Assembly (NCBI RefSeq): GCF_000165425.1
Contig: NW_001799177.1
Span: 634,347-698,346 of the forward strand
Origin: Paramecium tetraurelia
Taxonomy: Eukaryota; Ciliophora; Oligohymenophorea; Peniculida; Parameciidae
Reading direction: 5' to 3'
DNA length: 64,000 bases
Part shown: piece after piece, positions 26,701-38,401 of the stretch
Position numbering within the stretch: position 1 is the stretch's first letter
How the letters are laid out: each line of letters opens with the position of its first letter
The notes under the pieces: generated by a model
Database searches by the model: none
Told to the model about the DNA's origin: nothing
What the model saw: the letters and a program-made list of their open reading frames with translations, nothing else
Made by a program: the position numbers and the translations under genes

Positions 26701-28260
26701 TAACTAATCCTTTCCTTTATAAATTTGACACTGCCAATAAGGAAATGAGTAACTCTGAGATTTTCTATGCCATCACTCAAGAGTCCCCTTACACTTTCCG
26801 TAAGAACAGCATCGTCCAAGGATAAATAACCAAGAAAATAGAAAGCAAAGAAAAGAGCAAGGACACTGATAAGTTACTGATTAAATTATCAGATAATGGG
26901 TTGTGTGGTACTCTACGCAGAGAAGATATGTTGCAATAGGAATTCGGTATCGGATAAATCATTAAAGCCTATGTGAAGAAGATACCAGCCACGGAAAACA
27001 ACAATAAGAATGATAGTTTGAATATCCTTATAATTGAGTTGTCTTTGAAATCTGATTGGTCCCGATGGGATTAAGAGTATCTGAAACCATCCAAATATGA
27101 TCCATGGCCTTATTCCAATATCTCCTATGAAGATTACTGCACCAAGGTCATGCAAACCTTTGATTAGAGCAAATTCAAAGACTTTGATCAACCCACTATT
27201 CCTTAAGATTAGATGCCCAACAAATAGAAACAATAGCAGAAGCTGATTCTCAGAAATATCAACCACCCTAAGTTCAAATAAGTACTTCTCAAAGGAGCTC
27301 TTGAATACATAGAAAGCTAGCCTGTCGGAGAGTACATCATTAGACCAAATCAAAGACTTAAGGATCATTTGACGATCACATGGAAATTCTATGAAGGAGT
27401 TATTTCTCATCTCTATGTTTAAGAATTAAAGACTGCTCAGAGTTACAAGCCTCAACTTGTTTTGAATGGCAAGAACTATGAATCTTTTGATGAAATCTAT
27501 GAAAGCTACATTACTCCTTGCAATCTCCATATGGAAGCTGTTGTCAACAATAAGAAATTCCACCATGGCTCAATGGAACAATTGGAAAGGAAGTTGAGGG
27601 AGGACAAGGAAAAAGATGAAGAAATCATCCCTTATGGTTTTTGTGTCACTGACAAGGCTCCACAATACATAGTGTTGATGTACATGAAACAAAAGAACAA
27701 GGTTGAAAAAGAGTACATCAAAGTCAAGCCTGAAGGCCTCAGTTTCCATTCGGTTATGTAGAATAATCTTAAGGATTTAACCCTATGGTTTAAGAAGAAC
27801 TTTAGAACCCAAGAGTATAAGGATTATGTCAGAAGAACCAAACCCCCTATTCCTGAACCCAACGATAGATTGAATCAATATAATTCATAATGGGAAGTTA
27901 AAAAAGAAAAGACTAAGGAAGAAAGAGTCAAACATGAAGAATCTTCTTGTAAGTGTTTTCGTAATTATTTATAGACAATGTTGTGTGTTCCAAATGTAAT
28001 AAGCGAGGCCATAATGCAAATGATTGTAGACAATCAAGAGACAAAGGTAGAAATGGAGGAGGAGACTCTAAAAGTAAAATATAATTCTATCACTAGTGGG
28101 ATGCCATAATTGTGGTTAAAACGGCCATATCAAAAAGAATTGCCCCAAGTTAAACAACCCCAGGAGAGAAAGAAGCAACAGCAGGGAGCGAGAGAAGATG
28201 TCTACTAAAAAGAACCAATTCTAAACTAAAGTAGAAGACACTTAATAAATGGAATGGTGA
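23738..28260 (+). CDS. SPT6: SPT6 transcription elongation factor with two C-terminal zinc knuckles, 1482 aa
   Basis: Histone chaperone that travels with RNA polymerase II. An acidic N-terminus (DEDIEDEAQ, ELSDDDMELIED) leads into the Spt6 core, including IPENYQTQ and LLEHYWKIRELDYEW-type helical regions, the YqgF/HhH block (QFINGLGRRQAKHLLTMV), an S1-like region, then tandem SH2 domains near residues 1150-1420. The last 60 residues hold two CCHC knuckles, CSKCNKRGHNANDC and CHNCGQNGHIKKNC, and a basic Ser/Arg tail. Three introns (25 nt AAG, 26 and 23 nt TAG) give exactly 1483 codons. Yeast and animal SPT6 end after the tandem SH2 region, so the knuckles are a notable addition that may bind RNA. 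Confidence 0.93.
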
Positions 28261-28431
28261 TTTAAAATGGTTATTAATATCAAAATTACATCATTAATAT
28301 ATATATATATAATCTACAGTCCTCGATTTCAGATCTAATCATTAGAGATCTGCATCTCTGAGTGACAATTCCAATAATACCCTTAGTGAATTTTGTTATA
28401 ATTATTTAAAATAAATAAAATTGATCATAAA

Positions 28432-29387
28432 ATGTAAATGGATGTGGATTGTAATCAAATTTAAATTAATTCATAGCTTAACATATTGAAGCAATGATTA
28501 ATGCAAATATGAAAAACATTCTAAAAGATAAAACAACAAATAACCCTTTATTTAATCTATTATCAGATTAACAATAAGAAATCAGCCAAACTATATTAGT
28601 TGATGACCCTATTTATAAGAATAACCATTACTATTACCCAATAAGGACAGGAAACATTGTAGTTAATAGGAGATATCGGGAATTCGAGTTATTGGCTGAG
28701 TATTTATTTAAGACATAACCTGAAATTCTATAAAGACCCTTGCCTCAAAAAGAGCAAGGGATCAACTATTTAATCAGCTTTATTTCAGAAAATACTTAAT
28801 TATTGAAATTGAGAAAGTAAAAATTTTAAATCTATATCAATGATATCAAAAAATAATTACCTAATAATAAAATTGTTGTGTAATTCTTAGAAAACCCATC
28901 ATCATTTTTTGAATTAATTGCTAATTTTGATTATTCTCTGATACAATAATAACGTTATTTAGAGAAAATGAGGAAGTTTTATGAAACAAAGTGGTTAAAA
29001 TGTGAATCAGGAGAATTGGAAAATAAAAAAGAGTTTTTATAAATTAAGATTATTCAATTAGATCAAATGTATTTTATAATATATGAATAGAGATAAACGT
29101 ATTTAGTAATTCTGTATTTGAATTTGTAATATAAAAATAAGAGTTCTTTGGTTTATCTGTAGTAGAATGAAGTCTAAGAGTTGATTAATTAAATCATCAA
29201 GAATTAGGAACTTTACTAAGATGCTCTGAGTGTGAACAAATTAGAGAGATTAGCAAACAAGGTTGGGGAAGTGATAGAACTGTATTAGAATGTCAGAACC
29301 AATAAAAACTAATTCGATGCTTTTGAGAAACTACTAGAAGATTGCTTGAAATTAGTAATATTCACACTTAAAGAATTATAAAAATGA
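28432..29387 (+). CDS. PX-domain (sorting nexin-like) protein, 309 aa
   Basis: The N-terminal half contains a phox-homology domain: IVVNRRYREFELLAEYLF carries the R-R-Y-x-E-F phosphoinositide-binding signature, followed by the proline-rich RPLPQKEQ loop and the final helices (LRKQKFQIYINDI, VVQFLENPSSFF). The C-terminal half is helical and Gln/Lys-rich, possibly a BAR-like or coiled region. A 26-nt intron near codon 7 is inferred from the reading MQMDVDSQHIEAMINANMK; without it translation could start at the ATG at 28494. It ends 19 bp before the LRR gene on the same strand. Endosomal function is inferred from the PX domain. Confidence 0.85.
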
Positions 29388-29406
29388 GTATTATAATTAA
29401 TAATTA

Positions 29407-31577
29407 ATGAGACCTCAAACAGCCAAACCCAAATTGGCAACAAACGAGTATACAAAAGAGATAGAATTCTTAAAACAATAAAAGTTGATAGCATATGGTG
29501 GAGATCCATCCAATTTACCTTAGATATTTTAGAAAAATCCAGCATTTCTAGTTTTGGATGAGCTATAAGCAGAACTTTTTAATGCCAGATGTCACGACAC
29601 GGGTGAAACTGTATCAATTGAAAGAGTATGAATCAATAATATTTAGGCAAAAATCTTCAAAGAGGAGTTCAATAAGATCAATTCAAAAAAATTCCCTGAT
29701 GTATTGAATTTATATTCGATGAGACTAGGAGTTACAACTTTGATAGCCTTAGCAAATCAAAAGCCTATCTAAACAACTATAAATCTAGCAGACAATACAT
29801 TAGGAGATTACGCAGTTCATGCCATCAAAACATTATTAGCTAACTCCCAGATCAAGAATCTCAACTTAGCTTCCAATATGATAAGCCATATAGGATTGGG
29901 ATAGATTATAGATGACCTCTGCAAGAATCAGACATTGAAAGCTTTGGATTTGGGAGTGCTAGATGGCAGCATACGAAAAAATGCTCTTGGTTTTGAAGGA
30001 GCAAAACATATAGCCCAATTGTTATTGTCTAATAAAAAGATTGAAACTTTAAGGTTGTAAGATAATGTGATTACAACTGCTGGTGGAGAATTTATTGGTC
30101 AAGCATTGAAAACCAATTAGAACATTAAGCATTTAAAGATAGCAGAAAATGATTTGAAAATAGCAGGAATAGAAACTATTTTATTAAATGGGTAGAATTT
30201 AGAATCTTTGGATTTGTCTAAGAACAATATTCGTCCAACAATTAAGTTTCAGGAGTATTTGATGAATAATAGAACATTGAAGAGATTGAATTTAGAATTT
30301 AATGATTTAGGTCCGAAAGGAGTAGAGTACTTGGCAAATGGGATAATTTAACAATAATCTGGATTAATTTCACTGAATTTAAGAGGAAATTAAATTAGAG
30401 ATGAAGGACTGCAAGTGTTATCAGCAGCAATTTATGAGAGTGAATCTTTATCTGAATTAGATATCTCTTTGAATGACATTACGCCTGATGGAATTAGATA
30501 TTTGGCTGATGTATTACCGAATAGTCAGATTAAAGTATTAAATTTATCAAAGAATTTGTTGGGAGATGAGTCAATGATTATGTTGTGTAACAATAGGATA
30601 ATGGAGAAGTTGGATGTATCATCAAGTAGAGTGGCAGATTAAGGGGTATGTAATTAAAATGAATAAATTAGTTCATGACATTTTTAACATTCATAGGAGA
30701 ATCTACCAATTTCACTCATTTGAAGGCGAATGATAATTACATAAGTGAGAAAGTGGAGAAGCTGATTTTGGAGATCATAGAGAAGAATCAAGTCATAATA
30801 GATTTGTAAGTAACAGGGAATAGATTATCATTATGTTGTTTAAATAGGATTCAGAAGATATTGTTGAGAAATTAAAAGATATTAGAAGAGAAGGAGCCAA
30901 GCAAGATCAGAACTGAAATATACAGATTGAAATACGAATAGAAGAAGATTTAAATAGCAAAGGATAAGTTGTCATAATAGGAGAAGGAGATTCTATAGAT
31001 TGAGGATAAGAAATCGTAGGTGATAGTTGAGATGGAGAGAATTAAGCAGTAAGAATAAAGCAAAAGGGCTGGATTGCAAGAGAGAATCACTGATTTGCTG
31101 AATCAAATAGAGAAGAAGAAGAAGATAATAGAGGACAAGTAGGCTGACTTTGAGAGATCAAAGTAATTGAAATAGCAGGAATTAGATGCTTAGAGGAATG
31201 ACTATTAGGTTGTATATCAGAAAAGGAAGGAATTGGAGTAGGAGTTTGAAAGGTTACAAAAGGAGCTGGATACGCAGGAGTAGAAATTTAAGGATGAACA
31301 GTTTAAATTGGAAGATGCAATAGCAGAGAAGAAGGCCAAGGGAGAGGAGATTGAGAAGTAGACAGCATAGTTGAGAGAAGAGTTGATGAAGCTATAGAAG
31401 CAATAATTTGAGTAGAACAATTAGGCGGAGAAGGAGTAGTAGATCTAGCAATAGCAGCAGGTGATCAATGAAAAGGAGGAGAAGGCGGAGAATGATAAGT
31501 AGCTGGAATAGGGTAATAAGAATGATGAGAAGTAGAAACCCAAGAAAGCCACTAAGAAGGGGAAGAAGAAGAAATGA
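29407..31577 (+). CDS. Leucine-rich-repeat plus coiled-coil protein, 707 aa
   Basis: Residues about 130-420 form ribonuclease-inhibitor-type LRRs with repeated units such as KALDLGVLDGSI, ESLDLSKNNIRP, KRLNLEFNDLGP, ISLNLRGNQIRD, SELDISLNDITP and KVLNLSKNLLGD. The region from about 470 to 690 is an uninterrupted Lys/Glu/Gln coiled coil, and the chain ends in a lysine-rich tail (KKATKKGKKKK). Two introns (21 and 26 nt) were removed and the frame is integral. The RI-like LRR plus coil order resembles dynein-regulatory-complex or other axonemal proteins, but I cannot assign a subunit. Many TAG codons in the coil read as Gln. Confidence 0.85.
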
Positions 31578-31652
31578 ATAAATACTTATATTATATAATT
31601 TATGCAAAACTCATAACTAAGTAATGTTTAACTTAGGTTTAATTCATTTGTA

Positions 31653-32087
31653 ATGAGATAACCATTAGATTACAATCATCAATGGTTGCAAAAGAAAAAA
31701 AAAAAAAAGTTGAGATCCAACATAGCCTTTGGTTCATCTCAGGACAAACTCAAGGCCAAACAATTGCCCACATTACCTGATTACGATATCAATTACACTT
31801 CAGTCGAACCGAATTCACGAAAGGCGATAATAGCAAAATCGGACAAGTCTAAGAGATCTTTAACAGAAATATCGAGATCCTACATTACTCCTTCAAGAAT
31901 GAGATTACCAGAATTAGTCTAATAGTAGAACCAAGGCCTAGTGCTGAAGCCTTGTATCTTTCAAGTCAAAGAATACACTCCAAAAATGTATGAAATTTTA
32001 CCCTATACTGCCAATGAATTAAAGGAATGCTTCAATAATCTCTTGTATTATATATAAATCGATCAATTAGGTCTAAACACAAAGTGA
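31653..32087 (+). CDS. Small basic hypothetical protein, 144 aa
   Basis: An ATG 33 nt before a run of lysine codons gives MRQPLDYNHQWLQKKKKKKL, then a basic, Ser/Thr/Pro-containing chain (LPTLPDYDINYTSVEPNS, SYITPSRMRLPELV) and a less basic C-terminus ending DQLGLNTK. Intronless. It follows the LRR gene by 75 bp and converges on the GILT-like gene. No domain recognised; a nuclear or cytoskeletal basic protein is possible. Confidence 0.65.
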
Positions 32088-32137
32088 AAAAACCAGACTA
32101 CAATTTCATCATATGACTAATTTGTTATTTATATTAA

Positions 32138-32824
32138 TCAAGCACTTCTGGTGGTGCAAGCTTCAATTTTTGGTCCTTAATAATTTGTGCAAGCCCAAGC
32201 AACTAGGTCTTCCAAAATAAGATCCTCTTCGGTCACAATGTGTCTCTTGTTAGTTGTAATCCAAGGAACATAATTATGAGCTGGTGATAGACCGTCTGTT
32301 TCTTCGGCTGCTGCTAGATGCAATTTGTAACCTTGGTCACCCTTGAAAGTTTAAATAGTAAATACATTAGCGCATTCTTTGACGGCAGTTCCTGAGATTC
32401 CAAAATCGGCTGCGCAGAGACTTGCTGCCTCATCGAAACGGGTGTTGGTATAAGGCTTGAATATTCTCCTGTCAATACAGATGGCCCATTGAACTTGGAG
32501 GATCTCGTTGTCATTAGGATATTTTGTAGCTAAGATGTTCTACCCACACAATTGGACATAATTTCCATAGCATTCAACAGCTCCGTGTTGGCATGTGAAT
32601 TGCCATTTTCCAGTGGCTTAATTGTAGACTCTTTTCACATTTCCGTATGGTACTACTCTAATATGCACCATTTCTTCGATATCGGGAGTATCGACTGCTT
32701 CTGTCAAGGAATTCAACAGAAACTCCATGCAGTCGGGACATAAGGATTCGGTATAAACATCTACCGATAATCTGCTTTAACAAAGGGTTATTGTGAAAAG
32801 AAGGGCTAATCCTAAAAATTTCAT
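32138..32824 (-). CDS. GILT-type lysosomal thiol reductase, 228 aa
   Basis: Secreted or lysosomal enzyme that reduces disulphides of proteins to aid their degradation. A signal peptide is clear (MKFLGLALLFTITLCQS). The active-site CxxC is CPDC at about residues 29-32, and the family signature CQHGxxECxxNxxxxC is present as CQHGAVECYGNYVQLC. Further conserved blocks include the late PWITTNK segment and distal cysteines (LCAADFG, ECANVF). Intronless and of normal GILT length. It is divergent from the next gene with 63 bp between starts. Confidence 0.92.
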
Positions 32825-32887
32825 TATTATAATAATGACGCAATCGTGAGTTTCATACTTTGATAATTATTTGTTCGTTAAATAAAA

Positions 32888-33577
32888 ATGCAATCAATAT
32901 TAAGTTAATGTGGTGCTCTTGATGAGGAATTCCTTAATTTGGTCCCCACTATAGAAACTATGGTTTAGGAATTGTCTGTGGTAAGTCGAGAATTCGTTAG
33001 TTCTAAATTGGAATTTCTTAAAAAATATTCCTCTTCTCTCAAATCAAGTTAGATCGATGCTCGAATCCATCGAAACCAGCAAACTCGAAATCTCATTGAA
33101 TATGTGAAAATGCATAGACAATCTAAAACAAAATCAGTAAGTTAAATTTGTACAAGTAAGCATAAATAGAAATTTCATACTGATTCCGGATGGAGTGGCA
33201 TCCAGAATTGCTACTCGACATCTTGTTCAACTATACAAACTTCAGAATTCACTACAGTCTCGCAACAGAAAAATAATAAAACTCTATCAATAAAAACACT
33301 TAAGCAACTTATTACAAAATAAAAAAAACATTAATAAAAGACAAATGAATAAATTTTTAGATTAATTAATAAATGTATGAATTTAATATCCGAAAATTCA
33401 CATCTATACCCACAATACCCAAGCTTATTAGAAGAGTACTAGAATATACGCAAAAATAATTCCAGCCTAGAACAAAAGTTGAATCTAGAAAAGAAGTCCT
33501 AAGAAGTTAAGGAAAATTTCAAGAAACTAATACAAAGCTAAGAATCATTCAAATCTTACTTAAATTCAGTCATTTGA
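32888..33577 (+). CDS. Coiled-coil hypothetical protein, about 218 aa
   Basis: Begins MQSILSQCGALDEEF; the first 75 residues are helical with a Ser-rich insert, the middle is Ser/Thr-rich, and the C-terminal about 90 residues form a Lys/Gln/Asn coiled coil (NNSSLEQKLNLEKKSQEVKE). A 33-nt GTA...TAG segment after about codon 85 is probably an intron; it is a multiple of three and has no stop, so retention would simply add 11 residues. No domain recognised. It converges on the two-TM protein gene, with only 16 bp between the stop codons. Confidence 0.7.
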
Positions 33578-33593
33578 TTATTTTATTAATAAT

Positions 33594-35424
33594 TCAATTT
33601 TCAGAACCTGAGGATTCGGAATTCTCTGAATTACTAGATTCCTTATTCTTCTTCTTCTTCTTTTTGCTAGTCTTCTCTATTTCCTTCTCCTTTGCATTCA
33701 TTATCATCAACTATTACACTGCGTCAGCCAATTAACCTGTTTTCTTTAGAGATCTATTGACTCCCTTATTCAATTGCAATTTGAATAAGGCAACAAGGTC
33801 CTCATCCAACAGCTTCACTAATTTAGGTGTTATTTCATCATCCTAATCCTACAATTACTAAAATGCTTTCTAAGCCTCTAAAGCCTTATCTAAATCTGAC
33901 TATTCAGGTTTCAATATTGAACAATATTCATTTTCACTTGCCTTCATATGCAATCCTAATTTTGGTTTAGGTAAATAATCAAATAACTTAATTTGATCTG
34001 AGCTCAACAAAATCAATTTCAATTTATCTATTTCCTGTAATTTCTTTATTATATAAGTGATATCTAAAGTGTGCGTGATTTTCCCCATTGAAAAATTTAT
34101 GAGCTCTCTCTTCCCTCCTTTTTTACATTGGCAACACCCAAAATAATCAAAGAATTGGAGATCAAGACGACTTTCTTGTTCTTTAAAAAATTAAGTGATA
34201 TCACTAGAAATTTGATCCAATAACTTTGATTTTTAGTTTGCATCATGTTCAGCCACTTTTGACATTCTATTAAACTTCTCTAATTAAACTGACTTATTTA
34301 AAATTTCTCTCACCTTTGCTTTACCCTTATTATCAGGGTGTACTTTATTATCATAATCCATTTCAAAGTTGAACAATTCATTCAACAAAGACACTCGATA
34401 GGATAAATTGTTGAAGGGCATTATGAATAATAAACTACACAAATATATAATTTCCCAAAATCCACCAATGTCTCCTAAATACTAATATACTCTAGGATAA
34501 GACCTCTATGTTATGAATGTTTTTTGATCTAAAGATATATTTATTTGGAAAATTTATTAATCTGAACTTTTATCTTAAATTGTTTCATAGTAATTTGAAA
34601 TTGACAACATAGTTTCTTCATATTAATCTTATACAATATATCCATTATCAGTTTAAGTCAATTGTGGCTGCAATATTATATTGAGTTTTTTCGTAAAGTT
34701 TAGCAATGATGTTAAGACAAAGGACTTTCCAATTAAATTCACAGGCTTTTTGAAATTAGAAATGTCAGTGTTTGCTGATGTCATTTTCAATAGGAACTGA
34801 TCACTATCCATGATATTAGGGGCTATGCATTAGGTACTTCTAATAAATTTTATATTTATTACGCAGATGTACACTATTTGACTTTGATTTATAATGATTT
34901 ATCCTTTGAGGATTCTAAACCTCCTTCCAAGACAATCGAGGTGAGAAACTTCCAATCAATGCAGTACCAAATCTGATCACTCTTATCAAAATATGCATTG
35001 AGGGTTGGATCGTCAAATTAAAAATCAATACATTTAGACATGGGGATTTCTTGGATGGTCAAACTATTAAAAATGTATTAGAATGTTACCCATCTGTTTA
35101 ACCTATAGATCCTTCTAGGATATATGAAGCCATAAGGTCATTGCCTTTTTGAGCTATAGCTATGCTAAAATTTTAAGGAGCCAAATAAAATGGCTTCTAA
35201 TCTTCAGAGTAGGTAGTGTAACTAATAGCACTTGGGTTATTTCTAACAATTAGCGATTCAAGACCACTATAATAAACCAGAACTACTAAACTCACTAATA
35301 TTGATGTTAGAAAAACTCCCAAATATGTTCTATGACCTTATTCCTTTAATAATAATAAACTGACTGGTCTAGTGTAAACATTAAACTTTTTGATGGCATT
35401 GCTAATAGATGGAAGATTGTGCAT
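33594..35424 (-). CDS. Two-TM membrane protein with long cytoplasmic tail, 593 aa
   Basis: A short N-terminal segment is followed by TM1 at about residues 35-57 (YLGVFLTSILVSLVVLVYY), an extracytoplasmic domain of about 270 residues with scattered cysteines (PMSKCIDF, WYCIDW, CTSASTQC), TM2 at about 340-362 (GFWEIIYLCSLLFIMPF), and a cytoplasmic tail of about 230 residues. The tail has FFDYFGCCQCKK and the helical block DITYIIKKLQEIDKLKLILL, then ends in a Lys/Ser/Glu-rich segment. Two introns (26 and 23 nt) were removed. I recall this layout from large families of uncharacterised ciliate membrane proteins, but I cannot name one. The position of TM2 just after a YPRVYQYLGDIGG motif may help identification. 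Confidence 0.75.
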
Positions 35425-35787
35425 TCAAATGAGTTAAAATAAATTAATATCAAATGTAGTAACTGAGCAAACTTAGATTTTATTGAATTAATTTCGAAAC
35501 ATTATCTAATAATCAAAATGTAAATTATACTACTAAAATTACTATTTCTAAATATTAAAATTAAAAATGTAACATTCTAGGAGCTCATGAAGAATATAGT
35601 ATATTGCAACCATATAAGGTATAGTTTCTGCGAGAAGACATAGAAAGGGGTTAATGATAAAAAAGTTGGAATAATCAGCTATACCATATAGTAATGTAAT
35701 CAGAACTGAAGCATAAGTGTGATGGAGTTAATTGAATTAATATTACTTGATAAATCTATTACTAATGTACTATGAATAGAGAAAAAC
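35425..35787. other. Intergenic, AT-rich (363 bp)
   Basis: Lies between the start of the two-TM protein gene and the 3' end of the ribosomal protein S8 gene. I found no reading frame or stable structure that I would call. Confidence 0.5.
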
Positions 35788-36437
35788 TCATTTTTTCTTT
35801 TATTCGACCTTCTTAACATAAAATTCAAGTTCCTTTCCTTCAAGAATGTAACCGTCGGCTCTGCCAGATTGTCCCGGTCTTGATGTGATTCTGACTAGAA
35901 GTCTTTGATTTTAGAATTATTCAGCAACTAAATTATCAATAACTCTATCCTTCAATCTGGCTTCTAGTTTCTTTTTTAATGAGTTTGATTTCTTGACTTC
36001 TTAAGGTGCTGGTTAGTCCTAATGGAGTAATTAAATAATATTACCTTCTTTTGAGTCTTTTTGGCTCCCAAATCGATGTTGTATTTTTTTAAATAAAATT
36101 ATTTGAATGGTGTAGCATCTACTTACACAATGACACCTCTGGTGAGTGTTTTGGTTCTGACTAATTCATTATTTGATGGATGATAAACAACTTCGACAAT
36201 CTTTGCTTTTTTTGCAACACCTTCGCTAGCCCAAGAGAAATTTCCATCTGATAAACGAAGAGCTCTGAATTTAAAGTTTCCTCCTCGGACTCTCAATCTT
36301 CTAACTCTCTTTTCGCCAGATACTAATTTAGTCATAGCAGCTTGTCTTCCTTTCTCGAAAGCTCTCTTCTTCTTATGAATTGGCATACGACCACCTGTGA
36401 GTCTTCTTTTGTGTCTGCTATCTCTTGAAATACCCAT
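35788..36437 (-). CDS. RPS8: 40S ribosomal protein S8 (eS8), 207 aa
   Basis: Component of the small ribosomal subunit. The start [18 protein letters not shown] is the universal eS8 N-terminus; [17 protein letters not shown] and the C-terminal [19 protein letters not shown] are also diagnostic. One 26-nt intron (36019-36044, GTA...TAG) was removed. Several internal TAA codons stand for Gln, which gives direct evidence for the ciliate code. Length is normal for eS8. It is divergent from the next coiled-coil gene with 65 bp between starts. Confidence 0.97.
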
Positions 36438-36502
36438 GAATAATAAAAAAAGATTTTATTTAATTTCAAATAACCACACATATACGCTTATTTAATATAA
36501 TT

Positions 36503-37494
36503 ATGAAACAGAATGTGACTCACTCCTATTAGATTATGGACCGAATTGGTTTCATTAAGAATATGATATCCACTCATTAAAAGAAACTCATCACTGAACC
36601 TAAACGTAGTTCCTCCTATTTAGAAACCACTTAGACTGAAATTGTTAGGCGAAGTAGAGATTCATTTCATAAATAATAAAGTCATTTGAATGAAACATCT
36701 GCATCTGACTATTTAAGTATACAAGAAAGTGCCAACGTCAGATTGTTAAGAGAGGAACTCAAAATTACCAAAGGTTTACTGGATAAGCGATCAATTGAGT
36801 AGAATCAATTGTTGCAAGACAATCAAGGACTTAGATCAGATATGGTCTAAATGAAAGAAGAGAATGAAGAATTAAAATATCAATTAAAGAAGGTTGTCAG
36901 AGAGAAGGAAGATTATAGAGAAGAGTTGACATTTAAGTTGAAAAAGATAGAGTCGTTGAATGAGGAGATTCAAAGATTGGAGAAATCTCAAAATCAAATG
37001 ATCTCTGACTTAAAGGAAGCAAGGGAAGCCATGTAAAATATTAGACAGTATGAGACTGAAATTAAGTCAAAGGAAAAATAAGTATACATCTGCCTTTATT
37101 AAATTAGCTGTTAAATGATTGGCAAAAACTAGAGAAAGACAAGCTTCTACTCAAAGACAGACAATCTTAATTGCTAATACTTCAAGAATAGTTACAACTG
37201 GAAGTTGAAAATATTCAATCTCTTAAAAATAGAATCATTTTGAAGGAGAAAAAGATAGTTAATGTTGAATAAGAAAAATAAAATAGATTAAAGGAAAAAG
37301 AGTAATAACTTTAATTAAAGGAGAAACTTATTTCATTCAAAGAACTCAAGGTGGAAAAAGAGGAGAAATTAAAAGATGAAGTAGATCAGAAATTATTAAT
37401 TTTGGAAATGAATGAAGATTTATGGAAAAAAAGAGTTCAGGCAGAATTTACTAAAATTAAAGAAGTATAATAAAAACTTAAAATAATTAAATGA
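36503..37494 (+). CDS. Coiled-coil protein, 321 aa
   Basis: After a Ser/Thr-rich head of about 80 residues (MKQNVTHSYQIMDRIGFIKN...), the chain is an almost unbroken coiled coil to the end (KEENEELKYQLKKVVREKED, later LKEKLISFKELKVEKEEK). One 26-nt intron was removed. No motif beyond the coil is visible; a structural role, for example at basal bodies, is a guess. It is divergent from RPS8. Confidence 0.8.
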
Positions 37495-37728
37495 AAATTC
37501 ACTTAACTATAAATTTTGTAATATTTTTAGCTTAATTTTTATATTATTTATTTTTTAAATCCTTCTTGCTTTTCAATTTAATTAAACTTGTTAAAAATTA
37601 GCTATCCTTCTAAAAAATTGCCAGTTCTCTTGAATTTAATAATACCCATCAAAAATTTACTTGAAAAATTATTTCAGGAAAAAAGAGAATTAAAGTCCTT
37701 CCTTTTTTACACAAAAATAATTAATTAA

Positions 37729-38271
37729 ATGAAATACATTCCATTAACCTAACATTTTCAAACAGTTGCAATGCTGTATGAAAAATGTGCAGATCTCTCC
37801 TCTTAAATAGATTCACTACAATCACAAATTACAAACAATGATGGATAAAATGGATAAATGAAGAATGAAAAAGTCGAAAAATAATCTCTAATTATAGAAG
37901 ATCTAACTTCCAGGGTTCCAGAAAAGATCAATCTTCAACCATAAATTGAAAAAAGAGTATAGCAAAAGGATGAAATTGAAGAAGAGAAATAGAATTAAGA
38001 AAAAACTATATTGAAAATTGGAAAATCCATTGAAAAATCCAATAAAATGAAAGTATCCTTAACTTGTGATCATTGTAATAAAGAGTTCTAAACAGAAAGA
38101 CAGTATAAAAAACATTAATATCGTGTCAGGTATAGAGGTCAAGATAAATCAAAAAGTAAATCATAAAAAGATCAATCAAAAATAAAAGAGAAAAAGGAAA
38201 AAAAGGATTAATAGGATAAAAGAGAATCATCAAGCAAAAAATCACTAGAAACATTCCAAATATGCCTTTGA
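37729..38271 (+). CDS. Basic coiled-coil protein with partial C2H2-like motif, 180 aa
   Basis: Starts MKYIPLTQHFQTVAMLYEKC, continues through a short coil and Gln/Glu-rich part, and then has CDHCNKEFQTERQYKKHQ, which has the first three ligands of a C2H2 zinc finger but no second histidine at the usual spacing. The tail is very Lys/Ser/Asp-rich. Intronless. It could bind DNA or RNA, or the finger may be vestigial. The low-complexity tail makes homology calls unreliable. Confidence 0.65.
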
Positions 38272-38401
38272 TTTTAACCATATAAAGTCAAAATATAAAT
38301 AAAGATGTCATTTTTTTCAAAAAAAAAAACAAAGTTTCCCTTTTTCTGATGATGGAATGTCGTTTTATTTTAAAGAATTTTTTGTTTATATGTATAATAA
38401 A

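Noticed and set aside
31686-31922. Start of the small basic protein at a TTG codon (31686)
   Set aside because: An in-frame ATG 33 nt upstream (31653) is open and is the natural ciliate start.
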